64,000 nucleotides of DNA from Cytophagales bacterium (GCA_013298025.1 JAAFJE010000004.1:1-64000); one strand, 5' to 3'. Counted from the first letter of the stretch, positions 1-9,001 are shown. Notes: a model not told the origin generated them from the sequence alone. Numbers and translations: made by a program.

Positions 1-111
1 TCTCAAGAAAGACTCCCATATTATTTGGGTTTCTTTGAGTATTTACACAATATTAGAAAACGTGGTCAGGTCGCTCTATCTGCTTTAGTTGGGCTTTTGA
101 TAGCAACTTGA
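1..111 (+). CDS. Possible C-terminal end of an unidentified protein (5' truncated by window edge)
   Basis: Frame 1 is open from the first base for 36 codons and stops at TGA 109-111. The peptide ends in a basic stretch (IRKRGQVAL) followed by a hydrophobic tail. I do not recognise the family. An open frame of this length at the edge is suggestive but not proof of a gene; the sequence left of the window would decide. Confidence 0.4.
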   Translation, partial: SQERLPYYLGFFEYLHNIRKRGQVALSALVGLLIAT

Positions 112-266
112 AATCATAATTGAGCCACTAAAAATTATGACTTATAATTTATGTCATTTTTATAAAATTGTAAATAATAAAGATTCTTGTATCCACAGGT
201 TATTTCTTTATACGTCCCTTTTTTCTGAGAAAAACAGAAGATGACAGTATATTCAGTAAAGCATTT

Positions 267-457
267 TTACACACTTAAATCTCCATTTTACATACGAAAT
301 AGCCTATTTCACATATTTTTATATTTTTTTTTTCATTGATGCAACTAATTTAGTGCTTAGACGGTCAATACCATTAGACAAGAATTTTAAATCTTTGAAA
401 GACTTTTAATGGTTTTTACAAAATAGAACTATTTTAAGTGTTGTCGTTACACACTTA
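267..457. promoter_or_regulatory. Repeated TTACACACTTA motif upstream of the LytTR gene
   Basis: The 11-mer TTACACACTTA occurs at 267-277 and again at 447-457. The second copy is also the right arm of an inverted repeat, TAAGTGT (435-441) and ACACTTA (451-457), about 40 nt before the LytTR start. The rest of the 387-nt gap 112-498 is AT-rich and shows no gene. An operator role is inference. Confidence 0.35.
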
Positions 458-498
458 GCTCTAAAATCACCCCATACACAATAACACTATAACTTGGA

Positions 499-855
499 AT
501 GCTTATGAACATCGAAAACTTTTGCAGTATCACGCATGGAAAGTTGGATTTTAAATTCCAAAAAATTGAAATATCCATCAACGATATAGTTATGCTCAAG
601 GCTGACAGCAACTATACGCATCTCTATTTAACCAACGGGCAAAAATATGTATTTGCTCGTACTATTAAATTATTTGAAGATATTCTCAAAGACCATCCTT
701 TTGAGCGTATTCATAAGGCTTTCATCATCAATTGGGGGCATTTGCAAGGATACGATGCCGATACCGAGTCGCTTTGTTTGAGTAATAATCTCAAAGCTAA
801 TATTTCTCGTAGAAGAAAATGCCAGTTGCGTCGTAAACTTCGTTATGTTTATTAA
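499..855 (+). CDS. Stand-alone LytTR DNA-binding domain protein
   Basis: The 118-residue product is essentially one LytTR domain: a strand-rich start with NDIVMLKADSNYTHLYL, the typical TIKLFEDIL segment, then PFERIHKAFIINW and a basic C-terminus (ISRRRKCQLRRKL). LytTR domains bind direct-repeat sites in promoters and usually sit behind a receiver domain in AgrA/LytR-type regulators; here no receiver is present, so control must come from expression level or a partner. An alternative ATG lies two codons downstream (505). It is monocistronic, with repeated motifs just upstream that could be its own binding sites. The family call is firm; the target genes are unknown. Confidence 0.85.
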   Translation: MLMNIENFCSITHGKLDFKFQKIEISINDIVMLKADSNYTHLYLTNGQKYVFARTIKLFEDILKDHPFERIHKAFIINWGHLQGYDADTESLCLSNNLKANISRRRKCQLRRKLRYVY

Positions 856-1019
856 CCAACTTATTATCAGACGATTGATTAGAATTTACGCCATTTTACC
901 GATTAGGAAAATTGAAAAATACGAAAAAGCTTTGCTTAATAAACCTCAAGTATGTATCATAAAAAATTACGCTAATTTTCAGGTTTTCTTTCGCTTAGTA
1001 AATTCTTACTAGGTATGTT

Positions 1020-1050
1020 GTGAATTGATGATAGTTTATCATTGATTCAC
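1020..1050. other. 14-bp stem-loop in the LytTR/coiled-coil intergenic region
   Basis: GTGAATTGATGATA (1020-1033) pairs along its full length with TATCATTGATTCAC (1037-1050), with two G-U pairs and a 3-nt loop. No T-run follows on the plus strand. It could end LytTR transcription or be a structured RNA element. The rest of 856-1150 shows no gene. Confidence 0.45.
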
Positions 1051-1150
1051 ACTTTGCCCACAATTCTTATGGTAAATACGGGATTATCGTGCGGCTGTAG
1101 GTCTGACTTACGGCTATAGAAACCTTTGCGTATAGCCAAAGGGTTCGTAA

Positions 1151-1184
1151 TAAAAAAAACGATGTGGTTGCCCAACATCGTTTT
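1151..1184 (-). terminator. Rho-independent terminator of the coiled-coil gene
   Basis: AACGATGT (1158-1165) pairs with ACATCGTT (1175-1182). On the minus strand the stem is followed by a run of T (the plus-strand A-tract 1152-1159). It lies about 30 nt after the stop of the minus-strand gene. Confidence 0.8.
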
Positions 1185-1213
1185 GATTATATAGGAAATT
1201 TGTACTCAGTTGC

Positions 1214-2158
1214 TTATTTTACTTCAAATGCTCCCGCTCCAATTTTAAAGCCTTCCGAATACATTTCAATGCTGTATTTACCTGCTTTGTATGGCGAACC
1301 TTTGGCATAGAGGACTTCTACTTTTTGGTCGCTGTTATCGAAAAGTACGCCTTGTTTGGTCGTATAACCAATTTCTTTGCCATCAATGGTAATTACACCT
1401 GAACCTGACTCGCTAACCACCGCACCCGTTGCATCTAAAATGCGTACATAAATGTCTTTGTTGTTTTTCTCGGCAACAGGGTTACTTGCCAAGGTAAAGG
1501 CAATTTTCAAACGGTCGATTTTCGATACTTTATATACACCGCCCTCACGTACTTTGCCATTTGAAGCCACGGCATACACCGCCACATTGATTGCTTTCAT
1601 GGCAGAAGCCATAGTCACTTTGCGTTTGAGTTCTTCGTTTTGCGACGATACATCTTGTACGGTCTTAGTCAACGAAGCTTTTTCATTTTTCAAACCAGTG
1701 TTTTCGGCTAAAGCAGCTTCTTTTTCGCTTTGGAGGGTTTTGGTACGCTCGGTCAAAATACCGTTTTCTTCTTTGAGTTTATTCAACTCTTCGTCTTTTA
1801 CAGCCAAAAACTCTTCGTATTCTTTGATTTTAGCTTCGTATTGTTCTATTGAAGTATTCAAATCGGTTTTGAGTTTCTTTTTGTCGGATTCAAGCTGGGC
1901 TTTTACTTTTTTCAATTCTGCTACATCGCCTCCCAATGCCTCCGTTTCTGCAATTTTTTGGTCGAGCGATTTGGCAATAGAATCGAGCTTGATTTGCGTA
2001 TCCGACAATTGCTCTACCTTGGTATTGAGGGCATTTTGCAATTGTGCTGTTTCGTTTTTGGCTCCAATAAACAAATAGCTCAACAAAGCAATGATACCTA
2101 CTGTAACGCCTAAAGCTATTTTGAAAAAAGTTTGGTTTTGATTACTGTTCGTTTCCAT
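1214..2158 (-). CDS. Membrane-anchored coiled-coil protein with C-terminal beta domain
   Basis: The product has 314 residues. After a short polar N-terminus there is one transmembrane helix (about residues 12-31, IALGVTVGIIALLSYLF), then a long heptad-rich Glu/Lys/Leu coiled coil (about 33-185), then a compact C-terminal region (about 190-314) with alternating hydrophobic residues typical of a beta sandwich. This is an inner-membrane protein with an extended stalk. Proteins of this layout are common in Bacteroidota and usually carry no functional name. No enzyme motif is visible. It is monocistronic with its own terminator. A large antisense ORF (1452-2078) is a shadow of its Lys/Glu-rich codons. 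Confidence 0.85.
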   Translation of the reverse strand: METNSNQNQTFFKIALGVTVGIIALLSYLFIGAKNETAQLQNALNTKVEQLSDTQIKLDSIAKSLDQKIAETEALGGDVAELKKVKAQLESDKKKLKTDLNTSIEQYEAKIKEYEEFLAVKDEELNKLKEENGILTERTKTLQSEKEAALAENTGLKNEKASLTKTVQDVSSQNEELKRKVTMASAMKAINVAVYAVASNGKVREGGVYKVSKIDRLKIAFTLASNPVAEKNNKDIYVRILDATGAVVSESGSGVITIDGKEIGYTTKQGVLFDNSDQKVEVLYAKGSPYKAGKYSIEMYSEGFKIGAGAFEVK

Positions 2159-2328
2159 AATTAAAAGAATTTTAATGAGTTAACTAATAAAATGTAAAGT
2201 GATTTTGTATCGAAAGAATAAATTTTATTTAATTCTTTAACAGATAATGAATCGTATTAGAAAAGGTCTTTTTGCTTGATACAAAATAAGTCATTCGCTT
2301 TTAAAGCGGTGTTAAATCAGGCTTAATT

Positions 2329-3711
2329 TTAGCTTAAAATGCTTAGGGTCGGAAAACCAACTGTAAAACGAGTACCTGTGGCATCGGATGCAACGTGGAT
2401 AGTCCCTTGGTGAATTTCTACGATTTTTGCCACAATCGTCAGCCCAACGCCATGTCCTTTCACAGCCTGAGCCGTGGCATCGCTTCGGTAAAAAGGTTCA
2501 AAAATATTGGGTAAATCTTTGCTTGGAATGGCTGGCCCTTCGTTGAAAAAGGCTAATTCGAGGTAGGGTGTTTGGGTTGTAAAATATACTTGTACGGTAT
2601 GATTGGGCGAAAACTTACAGGCGTTGTCTATCAAATTGATGCACAACACCTTCAAAGCGGCTTCGTTTCCTTCAACCATCAGGGCTTCTTCCTCGTCAGG
2701 AAAGTCGTCAAAATGCAAGGTGATTTGGTAGTTTTGGTGCCATTTTTGTACCTGATTTTTGGCTTCCCATAATAGCTCATCCATCCTTACGGGTATTTTG
2801 GGCAACGATTGTCCATCAACAATCGTGTTGGCAAGGTTGAGCAAGGTGTTGGTCAGTTGGGTTAGCGTGCGGGTATCTTCTTTGAGCGATTCGAGGGATT
2901 GGGTATAAACTTCGAGCGAACGAGGCTGCATGAGCGTTACGTCTAGTTGCGAGTACATTTTGGTGAGCGGATTTTTCAGCTCATGCGATACATTGGCAAT
3001 AAAAATCTTTTGTGTTTGGAGGGTTTCCTCTACTCGGTCGAGTAGCTTATTAAAGGTTTCTACCAGTAGTCCTATTTCATCCGAACGGTTGGGATGCAGC
3101 ACTCTTTTTTCTACATTTCTCGGAAAAATACCATTTACTTGTTGGATTATAGCCGACATCGGAGCAAGGGCATTGCCAGCAAAAGCCCAACCGCTCAGAC
3201 TTACCCCCAAAATACCAATCAAACACATGACTATCAAGATTTTTCGTAGGTCAGAAAGGGCCTGATTGCCCGTTACATCGTAGGCACTTGTCACAATCCA
3301 ATATTCGTCGCCTCCATGACGCACCTTAATACCCATGATTTGGTAGCCTTTTTTTGAGGTAAATACACTACTTTTCGACGTAAACAAGCCTGCGATAAAC
3401 AAAGAATGAGAAACAGGATTATTTTTATTATTAGAAAAAATAAAGCGTTGTTTGGTTTGGTTATACACCGAAATACTTTCGTCTTTCATGATTTCAGATT
3501 CCGATACTTTCGAGATTTTCACGAGCGTTGTGTCGGATGCTTGTATGTCAAACAAAAGCGTAACGGTGGTTAAAGCACTGTCTTGCAAACGGTTATAAAA
3601 TCTTTTTTCAAGATAAAGTTGGCTGAAAAAATAAACGCCTATCGAGAAAATCAACAAAATAGCCGATACGATAGTCGTAAACTGATACGTAAGTTTTAAG
3701 CGAATATTCAT
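2329..3711 (-). CDS. Sensor histidine kinase (HAMP, HisKA, HATPase)
   Basis: This is a membrane sensor kinase paired with the OmpR-type regulator just upstream in the same operon. Visible in order: first transmembrane helix (FTTIVSAILLIFSIGVYFF), an extracytoplasmic sensing region of about 110 residues, second helix (ILIVMCLIGILGVSLSG), a HAMP linker, the phospho-acceptor box FIANVSHELKNPLTK near residue 240, then the N-box NLIDNACKFSP and G-boxes NIFEPFYRS and GHGVGLTIVAKIV. The ORF track begins at a TTG codon (3783) that overlaps the regulator; I chose the ATG at 3711 (MNIRLKLTYQF) because kinases of this family start a few residues before the first helix. Signal unknown; CusS-like kinases share this layout. 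Confidence 0.93.
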   Translation of the reverse strand: MNIRLKLTYQFTTIVSAILLIFSIGVYFFSQLYLEKRFYNRLQDSALTTVTLLFDIQASDTTLVKISKVSESEIMKDESISVYNQTKQRFIFSNNKNNPVSHSLFIAGLFTSKSSVFTSKKGYQIMGIKVRHGGDEYWIVTSAYDVTGNQALSDLRKILIVMCLIGILGVSLSGWAFAGNALAPMSAIIQQVNGIFPRNVEKRVLHPNRSDEIGLLVETFNKLLDRVEETLQTQKIFIANVSHELKNPLTKMYSQLDVTLMQPRSLEVYTQSLESLKEDTRTLTQLTNTLLNLANTIVDGQSLPKIPVRMDELLWEAKNQVQKWHQNYQITLHFDDFPDEEEALMVEGNEAALKVLCINLIDNACKFSPNHTVQVYFTTQTPYLELAFFNEGPAIPSKDLPNIFEPFYRSDATAQAVKGHGVGLTIVAKIVEIHQGTIHVASDATGTRFTVGFPTLSILS

Positions 3712-3772
3712 GCGTACAAAATTGAAGCGTAAAAGAGAAGCTAAAGCAGGAAGGTTTAGAGGCAAACGGTCT

Positions 3773-4453
3773 TTAGTTGACAATTTTCAACACGTAGCCC
3801 ATGCCAATATGCGTATGCAATAGTTTGGTACTAAAATCTTTATCTATTTTTTTTCGTAAAAAATTCACATATACTTCTATCACATTGGTACCCGTATCGA
3901 AGGTAATATCCCAAATTTTTTCGGCCAATTCTACCTTTGAAATCACCCTTCCTTGGTGTCGGATAAAGTACTCTAATAGGGCAAATTCTTTGGCCGTAAG
4001 CGGAATGGTTTTGCCTTGTCGAGTAACAGATTTCATGGATAAATCCATTTCTAAATCTGCAATTCTTAATACGTTGCTTGTCACAAGTGGCGTAGTACCA
4101 CGGCGGCTCAAGGCCCTGATGCGTGCCAGTAATTCTCTAAACTCGAAAGGCTTGGCAAGGTAATCGTCGGCACCAGCGTCGAGTCCGATGATTTTATCGT
4201 CGGTTGTACCCAAGGCTGTGAGCATCAGTACGGGCGTAGCAAGTTTGGCTTCTCGTATTTTTTTACAAAGCTCCAAGCCATTGAAGCCTGGCAAAATAAT
4301 ATCGGTAATAATCAACTGATAAGGATGCCTCATGGCAAGTTGCAGACCCATCGGGCCGTCGTAGGCAACATCTACCTGATAGTGCTGCTCTTCTAACCCT
4401 TGCTGGATTATTTGAACAGTCTTTACTTCGTCTTCTACTAATAATATTCTCAT
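3773..4453 (-). CDS. OmpR/PhoB-family response regulator
   Basis: An N-terminal receiver domain starts MRILLVEDE, with phospho-acceptor Asp in LIITDIILPGFNG and conserved Lys in DDYLAKPFEFREL. A C-terminal winged helix has the typical TAKEFALLEYF, GRVISKVELAEKIWD and VIEVYVNFLRKKID. The ORF track starts 31 residues too early; the receiver begins at the ATG at 4451-4453, giving 226 residues, the usual family length. The partner kinase follows immediately. The gene is divergent from the M20 peptidase, and a direct-repeat site of the OmpR type (4588-4605) lies between them, so both autoregulation and control of the peptidase are plausible but unproven. Confidence 0.95.
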   Translation of the reverse strand: MRILLVEDEVKTVQIIQQGLEEQHYQVDVAYDGPMGLQLAMRHPYQLIITDIILPGFNGLELCKKIREAKLATPVLMLTALGTTDDKIIGLDAGADDYLAKPFEFRELLARIRALSRRGTTPLVTSNVLRIADLEMDLSMKSVTRQGKTIPLTAKEFALLEYFIRHQGRVISKVELAEKIWDITFDTGTNVIEVYVNFLRKKIDKDFSTKLLHTHIGMGYVLKIVN

Positions 4454-4587
4454 AAGCAACAAGGTTGAATGACAATTAAGCTGACAACGCATCGCATCGG
4501 CGATAGCGTGTGGTTTTGTTTCAATAAAGACTTCTGAATGATGCAAGATAAGCTTTTTTAAGAAAAATGCTCGGAAATTTATGGCAT

Positions 4588-4605
4588 TTTAAGGTAACTT
4601 TAAGG
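4588..4605. promoter_or_regulatory. Direct-repeat operator candidate for the adjacent response regulator
   Basis: TTTAAGG (4588-4594), 4 nt (TAAC), TTTAAGG (4599-4605): two identical 7-mers on an 11-bp period, the geometry bound by OmpR/PhoB dimers. The site sits between the divergent regulator (4453) and M20 peptidase (4638) starts. Binding is inference. Confidence 0.5.
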
Positions 4606-4637
4606 AAACATTCAACAACAAACCCTCGTTTTTTTAG

Positions 4638-5930
4638 ATGAAAAAAATCCTAACTACTGCTTTATTATGGCTAACAGCCCTTTACACTGGACAAGCCCAA
4701 GGGCTTAATGCAACCGAACAAAAAATTGTGGCCTATGTTGATAGCCATTTTCCTCAAACTGAAAGCCTCCTCAAACAGGTAGTCAACATCAATAGCGGTA
4801 CGCTCAATGTGGCTGGCGTAAAGCAAGTCGGAGCGGTTTTTACCCAAGCCTTCCATAAAATTGGCTTTCAAACTACGTGGGTAACATTGCCCGACTCGCT
4901 CAAACGAGCAGGGCATTTTGTGGCAACACGCCAAGGCAATAAAGGTAAAAAACTTTTTCTCATTGGGCATTTAGACACCGTTTTTGAAAAAGAAATGGCT
5001 TTTGCTCCTTATACCTATCTCGACGATTCGACCGTAACAGGACAAGGCGTAAACGATATGAAAGGTGGCGATATTGTGGTATGGGCAGCTTTAGAAGCCC
5101 TTCAAGCACAGGGCTTGCTCAACGATACGCATATTACGGTTTATTTTACAGGCGATGAGGAAAGTGCAGGCAAACCTGTATCGGTGAGCCGAAAAGATTT
5201 TATCGAAAAAGCCCAACAACACGACATCGCCTTGGCATTTGAAACGGCCGCAGGCTTACACAGCGTAGCCACGGCTCGGAGAGGGTCGAGTAGTTGGCAG
5301 TTGAAAACTTATGGACAAACGGGGCATTCGTCGAGGGTATTTAGTCCTGAAATGGGCTACGGGGCGATTTATGAAGCGGCTCGTATTTTGAATGATTTCA
5401 GAACAACCCTTAGTACCGAAAAATACCTAACCTTCAATCCGGGTATTATTCTAGGCGGTGCCGAAATGAGTTATAACGAAAACAAAGCCAGTGGTACAGC
5501 CGTGGGCAAAACCAATATCATTTCGCCAGCGGTACTGGTCAATGGGGATTTAAGATTTTTAACAGAAAAACAAAAAAACGATGCCAGAGCCAAAATGCGT
5601 GCCATTGTGGCCAAACACCTCACTGGCACAAAAGCCGAAATTTCGTTTAGCGACGGCATTCCTGCGATGGAACCAACGCCAGCCAACGAGCAATTATTGG
5701 GCGTATTGAACAAAGTGAGTCAAGACCTAGGCTATGGCGTAGTAAAAGCTGGCGACCCTGGTGCCAGAGGAGCAGGCGATATTTCGTATATCGCACAATA
5801 TGTAGCTTGTTTAGACGGACTCGGTGCATCGGGCAAAGGGGCTCACGCTCCTGGCGAAACCCTTAATATCAAAGAATTACCTGCTTTGATTAAACGCACC
5901 GCCTTGCTGATTTACCGACTTACGCAGTAA
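4638..5930 (+). CDS. Secreted M20-family metallopeptidase (carboxypeptidase G2-like)
   Basis: A signal peptide (MKKILTTALLWLTALYTGQAQ) is followed by an M20 catalytic fold. Zinc-site motifs are in order: LIGHLDTVFEK (first His), VNDMKGGDIVVW (bridging Asp), and FTGDEESAG (Glu base and ligand). An inserted dimerisation domain is suggested by GQTGHSS and the NPGIILGG region. Length (430) and motif spacing match glutamate carboxypeptidase-like M20 enzymes, which remove C-terminal residues from peptides or acylated amino acids. Exact substrate is unknown. The gene is divergent from the two-component system and shares its upstream region, so it may be a target of that regulator. Confidence 0.9.
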   Translation: MKKILTTALLWLTALYTGQAQGLNATEQKIVAYVDSHFPQTESLLKQVVNINSGTLNVAGVKQVGAVFTQAFHKIGFQTTWVTLPDSLKRAGHFVATRQGNKGKKLFLIGHLDTVFEKEMAFAPYTYLDDSTVTGQGVNDMKGGDIVVWAALEALQAQGLLNDTHITVYFTGDEESAGKPVSVSRKDFIEKAQQHDIALAFETAAGLHSVATARRGSSSWQLKTYGQTGHSSRVFSPEMGYGAIYEAARILNDFRTTLSTEKYLTFNPGIILGGAEMSYNENKASGTAVGKTNIISPAVLVNGDLRFLTEKQKNDARAKMRAIVAKHLTGTKAEISFSDGIPAMEPTPANEQLLGVLNKVSQDLGYGVVKAGDPGARGAGDISYIAQYVACLDGLGASGKGAHAPGETLNIKELPALIKRTALLIYRLTQ

Positions 5931-5942
5931 TATCGGAATTGA

Positions 5943-5978
5943 GTTGTTTGGTTGTGGATTTATCCACAACCAAACAAC
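5943..5978. terminator. Bidirectional terminator, perfect 17-bp hairpin
   Basis: GTTGTTTGGTTGTGGAT (5943-5959) and its exact reverse complement (5962-5978) are separated by only TT. The palindrome lies between the convergent M20 peptidase and MATE genes. It happens to contain TTATCCACA, the DnaA-box consensus, which I treat as chance. Confidence 0.8.
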
Positions 5979-5987
5979 TACACGCTT

Positions 5988-7361
5988 TTACACTTGCATT
6001 TTTTTCCAACGTCCTCTTTTAAAGAGTATTACGCCCAACAATGCCAAAATAGACTCGCTGATGGCAATAGATAAAAACGCCCCCAACGGCCCTAAGTTTT
6101 GCATCACGGCCAAGTAATAAGCCAAGGGAATTTCTATGAGCCAGAAGCATACAAAATTGAGGATAGTAGGCGTGCGGGTATCGCCAGCCCCGTTGAGCGA
6201 CTGCCCAATCACCATGCCATAACCAAAAAATAAATAGCCTGCACTAATCACCTGCAAGCACAATACGCCAATCTCTATGACTTTGGGCGAGGTATTGAAT
6301 TGTGCAATAAAAAACGGCGAGGATGTCCAGAATAATACGCTCACCAAACCCAGAAAAATCATGTTGTAAAAGGCGGTTTTCCAAACAGACGCTTCGGCCC
6401 TGTCGGGTCGGCCAGCCCCAAGGTTTTGTCCGACCAAGGTTGCCGCCGCATTAGCCATGCCCCAAGCAGGTAGAATCGTAAAAACGATGATACGTATGGC
6501 AATGGTATAGCCCGCCACAGCATCGCTACCGAAACTAGAAATAATACGGGTAAGGAATATCCAACTGGCCGATTGTATCAAGAATTGTCCCGTACCTCCT
6601 GCCCCAATTTTGAGTAAATTTTGTAGGATGGCTGGGTCGGGTTTGAATAATTCCCAACGAATGTGAATGTTTCCACTTCCTTTTTGCAAACCGTATAACT
6701 GGTACAACACGCCAATGCTCCGCCCGACGGTTGTGGCAATGGCAGCCCCTTCTACGCCAAAATGCAAACCCATAATCAACAGGGCATCGAGTGTCATATT
6801 GATGATATTGGCTAAAATAATTGAACGCATGGCTGTAGAAGCATTGCCTGCTCCACGCAAGGCACCACTGAGCGTATAAAGCAAAATAATAGCCGGACTA
6901 CTCAAAAACATCAAACGGGTAAAACCTACACCTTGGGCTATCAGATGCGATTCTCCACCCATTAAACGAAGAATATCTTCGGCAAAAATACTGCCCGGAA
7001 TGCCTATCAAAGCGGCCAATACCAACGAAATTAGAATAACTTGTGCTACCGCATGACTAGCAGCTTGTGGATTCCCTTCGCCTACTCGACGTGCTACAAT
7101 GGCTGTGGCTGCCGAACTTAGCCCGATGGCTACAGAGTAAATCAACGTTAAGACCGACTCCGTTAAGCCAACCGTAGCAATGGCTTCAATGCTAATTTTA
7201 GCTACAAAAAAGGCATCGACAATGGCAAAAAGGGATTCCCCAATCATTTCTAAAATCATGGGAATAGATAACAGAAAAATGGCACGGTTGATACTCATTT
7301 GTGTATAATTCTGCTCTTCTCCTCGAATGGCTTCGAGGAATAAGGTAAGGTATTTTTTCAT
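5988..7361 (-). CDS. MATE-family multidrug/toxin efflux transporter
   Basis: A 457-residue integral membrane protein with about 12 hydrophobic helices in two related halves. Typical family segments are SINRAIFLLSIPMILEMIGE near the N-terminus, FVAKISIEAIATVGLTES, and the second-half ISSFGSDAVAGYTIAIRI. MATE transporters export cationic drugs or metabolites in exchange for Na+ or H+. It is monocistronic, with a candidate promoter (TATTTTTG on the minus strand, 7500-7507) about 140 nt upstream. Substrate cannot be told from sequence. Confidence 0.93.
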   Translation of the reverse strand: MKKYLTLFLEAIRGEEQNYTQMSINRAIFLLSIPMILEMIGESLFAIVDAFFVAKISIEAIATVGLTESVLTLIYSVAIGLSSAATAIVARRVGEGNPQAASHAVAQVILISLVLAALIGIPGSIFAEDILRLMGGESHLIAQGVGFTRLMFLSSPAIILLYTLSGALRGAGNASTAMRSIILANIINMTLDALLIMGLHFGVEGAAIATTVGRSIGVLYQLYGLQKGSGNIHIRWELFKPDPAILQNLLKIGAGGTGQFLIQSASWIFLTRIISSFGSDAVAGYTIAIRIIVFTILPAWGMANAAATLVGQNLGAGRPDRAEASVWKTAFYNMIFLGLVSVLFWTSSPFFIAQFNTSPKVIEIGVLCLQVISAGYLFFGYGMVIGQSLNGAGDTRTPTILNFVCFWLIEIPLAYYLAVMQNLGPLGAFLSIAISESILALLGVILFKRGRWKKMQV

Positions 7362-7567
7362 GAAATAGAATAAAATGCGTAATTCCTCCTAAAAAGAGGA
7401 AGGAAGATATGAAGTAAAAAGAAACGAGAGGTACATCGCCACATAGGGATGTGTGCTTAGAAAATCATCGGCTTGTTGTGTGAATGATAGATAATAGGAC
7501 AAAAATATAAGCTTTTAGCTATATTTCCTAGCAGTGAAAAAAATGTTTTGCTCAGATTTTTTGGTTG

Positions 7568-7604
7568 TACATTGGGTAAAAATGAGGTGTTTTTACCCAA
7601 TGTA
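7568..7604 (-). terminator. Strong hairpin downstream of the D-2-hydroxyacid dehydrogenase
   Basis: TACATTGGGTAAAAA (7568-7582), 7-nt loop, exact reverse complement (7590-7604): a 15-bp perfect stem. It lies about 75 nt beyond the stop of the minus-strand dehydrogenase. There is no long T-run after it. The remainder of the 316-nt gap 7362-7677 holds a candidate MATE promoter and nothing else obvious. Confidence 0.55.
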
Positions 7605-7677
7605 TTGAGGATGCAAGCAAAAATCATCAGCCGATTAAGCGAGTCTGTTTTTTTGCAAAATATTCATTATGAGGTAT

Positions 7678-8625
7678 TTATAACACTTGATTCAATGGTT
7701 TTTCATGTAAAAAGCCTTCGATGTTTTGATAAACCGTTTGAGCAATGCGTTGGCGTGCTTCGAGGCTCATCCAAGCATTATGCGGTGTAATAAGACAGTT
7801 CGGTGCTTGTATCAATGGATTATCGGCGGAGGGTGGTTCTTGACTGAGCACGTCTAACGCCGCACCTGCCAATACACCTGTATGCAGGGCTGTTGCCAAG
7901 TCGGATTCTACTATCAATTGTCCTCTCGAAGCATTGATAAGATAGGCTGTTGGCTTCATTTTTTCGAGCAACGCCTTGTTGACAAAGCCACTATTTTCTG
8001 CTGTTGCAGGGCAGCATAAAGCCACAAAATCGCTGGTAGCAAACAAATCTTCCAAAGAAAGGGCTTGCATATCGTTGTGGTGTTTGGGCGAACGGGCATG
8101 ATAGCATACCTTCATGCCAAAGGCCTGAGCAATACGAGCCGTTTGCAAACCGATGCGTCCTAAGCCAACAATGCCTAGGGTTTTATCGGCGAGTTCTATC
8201 AACGGTTTTTCCGAAAAACACCAATCTTCGGCCTTGTGCCAAGCCCCTTGTTGTACGGCACGGCTATTGCGACCCACGTGGTTGGTGAGTTCGAGCAACA
8301 AAGCAAAAATATGTTGTGCCACCGAAGCCGTACCATACGTAGGCACATTGCACACCACAATACCTTGGCGTTTGGCGGCGGTTATGTCAATAATATTGTA
8401 GCCCGTAGCAGCCACCGCTATCATCTTGAGCTTGGGCAAAGCGGCTAAAGTTTCAGCACTAAAAGGAACTTTATTGGTGACAACAATGCTGGCATCTAGG
8501 CATCTTTCTACGATACGTTCGGGCGGAGTGCGGTCGTAAAATACTACCTTACCGAGGCTATCGAAATAATGCCTGTCGATGTCGTGGCTATGTAGCGTGT
8601 GGCCGTCGATAATGACAATATTCAT
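7678..8625 (-). CDS. D-2-hydroxyacid dehydrogenase (glycerate/hydroxypyruvate reductase type)
   Basis: A 315-residue NAD(P)-dependent oxidoreductase. The Rossmann fingerprint is LGIVGLGRIGLQTARIAQAFG near residue 145. The catalytic Arg, Glu and His region is visible as INASRGQLIVE, LDVLSQEPP and LITPHNAWMSLEARQR. These enzymes interconvert 2-keto acids and D-2-hydroxy acids; overall length and the HNAW variant of the His motif fit the glycerate dehydrogenase branch, but the substrate is inferred only. It follows the MazG-like gene by 6 nt, so the two are probably cotranscribed. Confidence 0.9.
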   Translation of the reverse strand: MNIVIIDGHTLHSHDIDRHYFDSLGKVVFYDRTPPERIVERCLDASIVVTNKVPFSAETLAALPKLKMIAVAATGYNIIDITAAKRQGIVVCNVPTYGTASVAQHIFALLLELTNHVGRNSRAVQQGAWHKAEDWCFSEKPLIELADKTLGIVGLGRIGLQTARIAQAFGMKVCYHARSPKHHNDMQALSLEDLFATSDFVALCCPATAENSGFVNKALLEKMKPTAYLINASRGQLIVESDLATALHTGVLAGAALDVLSQEPPSADNPLIQAPNCLITPHNAWMSLEARQRIAQTVYQNIEGFLHEKPLNQVL

Positions 8626-8631
8626 GATAAA

Positions 8632-8970
8632 TTAGGATTGAGGCGTTTGTAATTTTTCGTTCTCCAGGTGACGGGTCGCATCACGTTTGGTCTTTTTATC
8701 TAAATTTTTTTGTAAAGCTTCAGTCAAATTAACGCCTGTTTGATTCGCCAAGCAAATCAAGACGAAAAGTACATCAGCCATTTCATCGCCCAAGTCTTTG
8801 GCTTTATCCGATTCTTTTTCCGACTGTTCGCCGTATCGACGGGCAATAATCCTTGCCACTTCGCCCACTTCTTCGGTGAGCATAGCCATATTGGTGAGTT
8901 CGTTGAAATAGCGTACCCCTATGGTTTTTATCCAATTATCAACGGTTTCTTGTGCTGCTTGAATCGTCAT
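8632..8970 (-). CDS. MazG-like nucleoside triphosphate pyrophosphohydrolase
   Basis: A 112-residue all-alpha protein with the MazG metal-binding signature: LTEEVGEVARI (about residues 31-41) and LGDEMADVLFVLICLA (about 60-75), i.e. ExxE...ExxD. Single-domain members hydrolyse (d)NTPs to monophosphates and help clear damaged nucleotides. It is the first gene of a two-gene operon with the hydroxyacid dehydrogenase. A good minus-strand promoter element (TAATTTTG) lies 24 nt before the ATG. Confidence 0.9.
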   Translation of the reverse strand: MTIQAAQETVDNWIKTIGVRYFNELTNMAMLTEEVGEVARIIARRYGEQSEKESDKAKDLGDEMADVLFVLICLANQTGVNLTEALQKNLDKKTKRDATRHLENEKLQTPQS

Positions 8971-8993
8971 TTTTTAGGAAAGTTTTAGAAGAA

Positions 8994-9001
8994 CAAAATT
9001 A
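8994..9001 (-). promoter_or_regulatory. Bacteroidota -7 promoter element for the MazG-like operon
   Basis: CAAAATTA on the plus strand reads TAATTTTG on the minus strand, an exact TAnnTTTG match 24 nt upstream of the ATG. No clear -33 TTTG is seen. The gap 9002-9342 also holds two interleaved 10-bp inverted repeats (9086/9203 and 9117/9252) and no gene. Confidence 0.5.
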
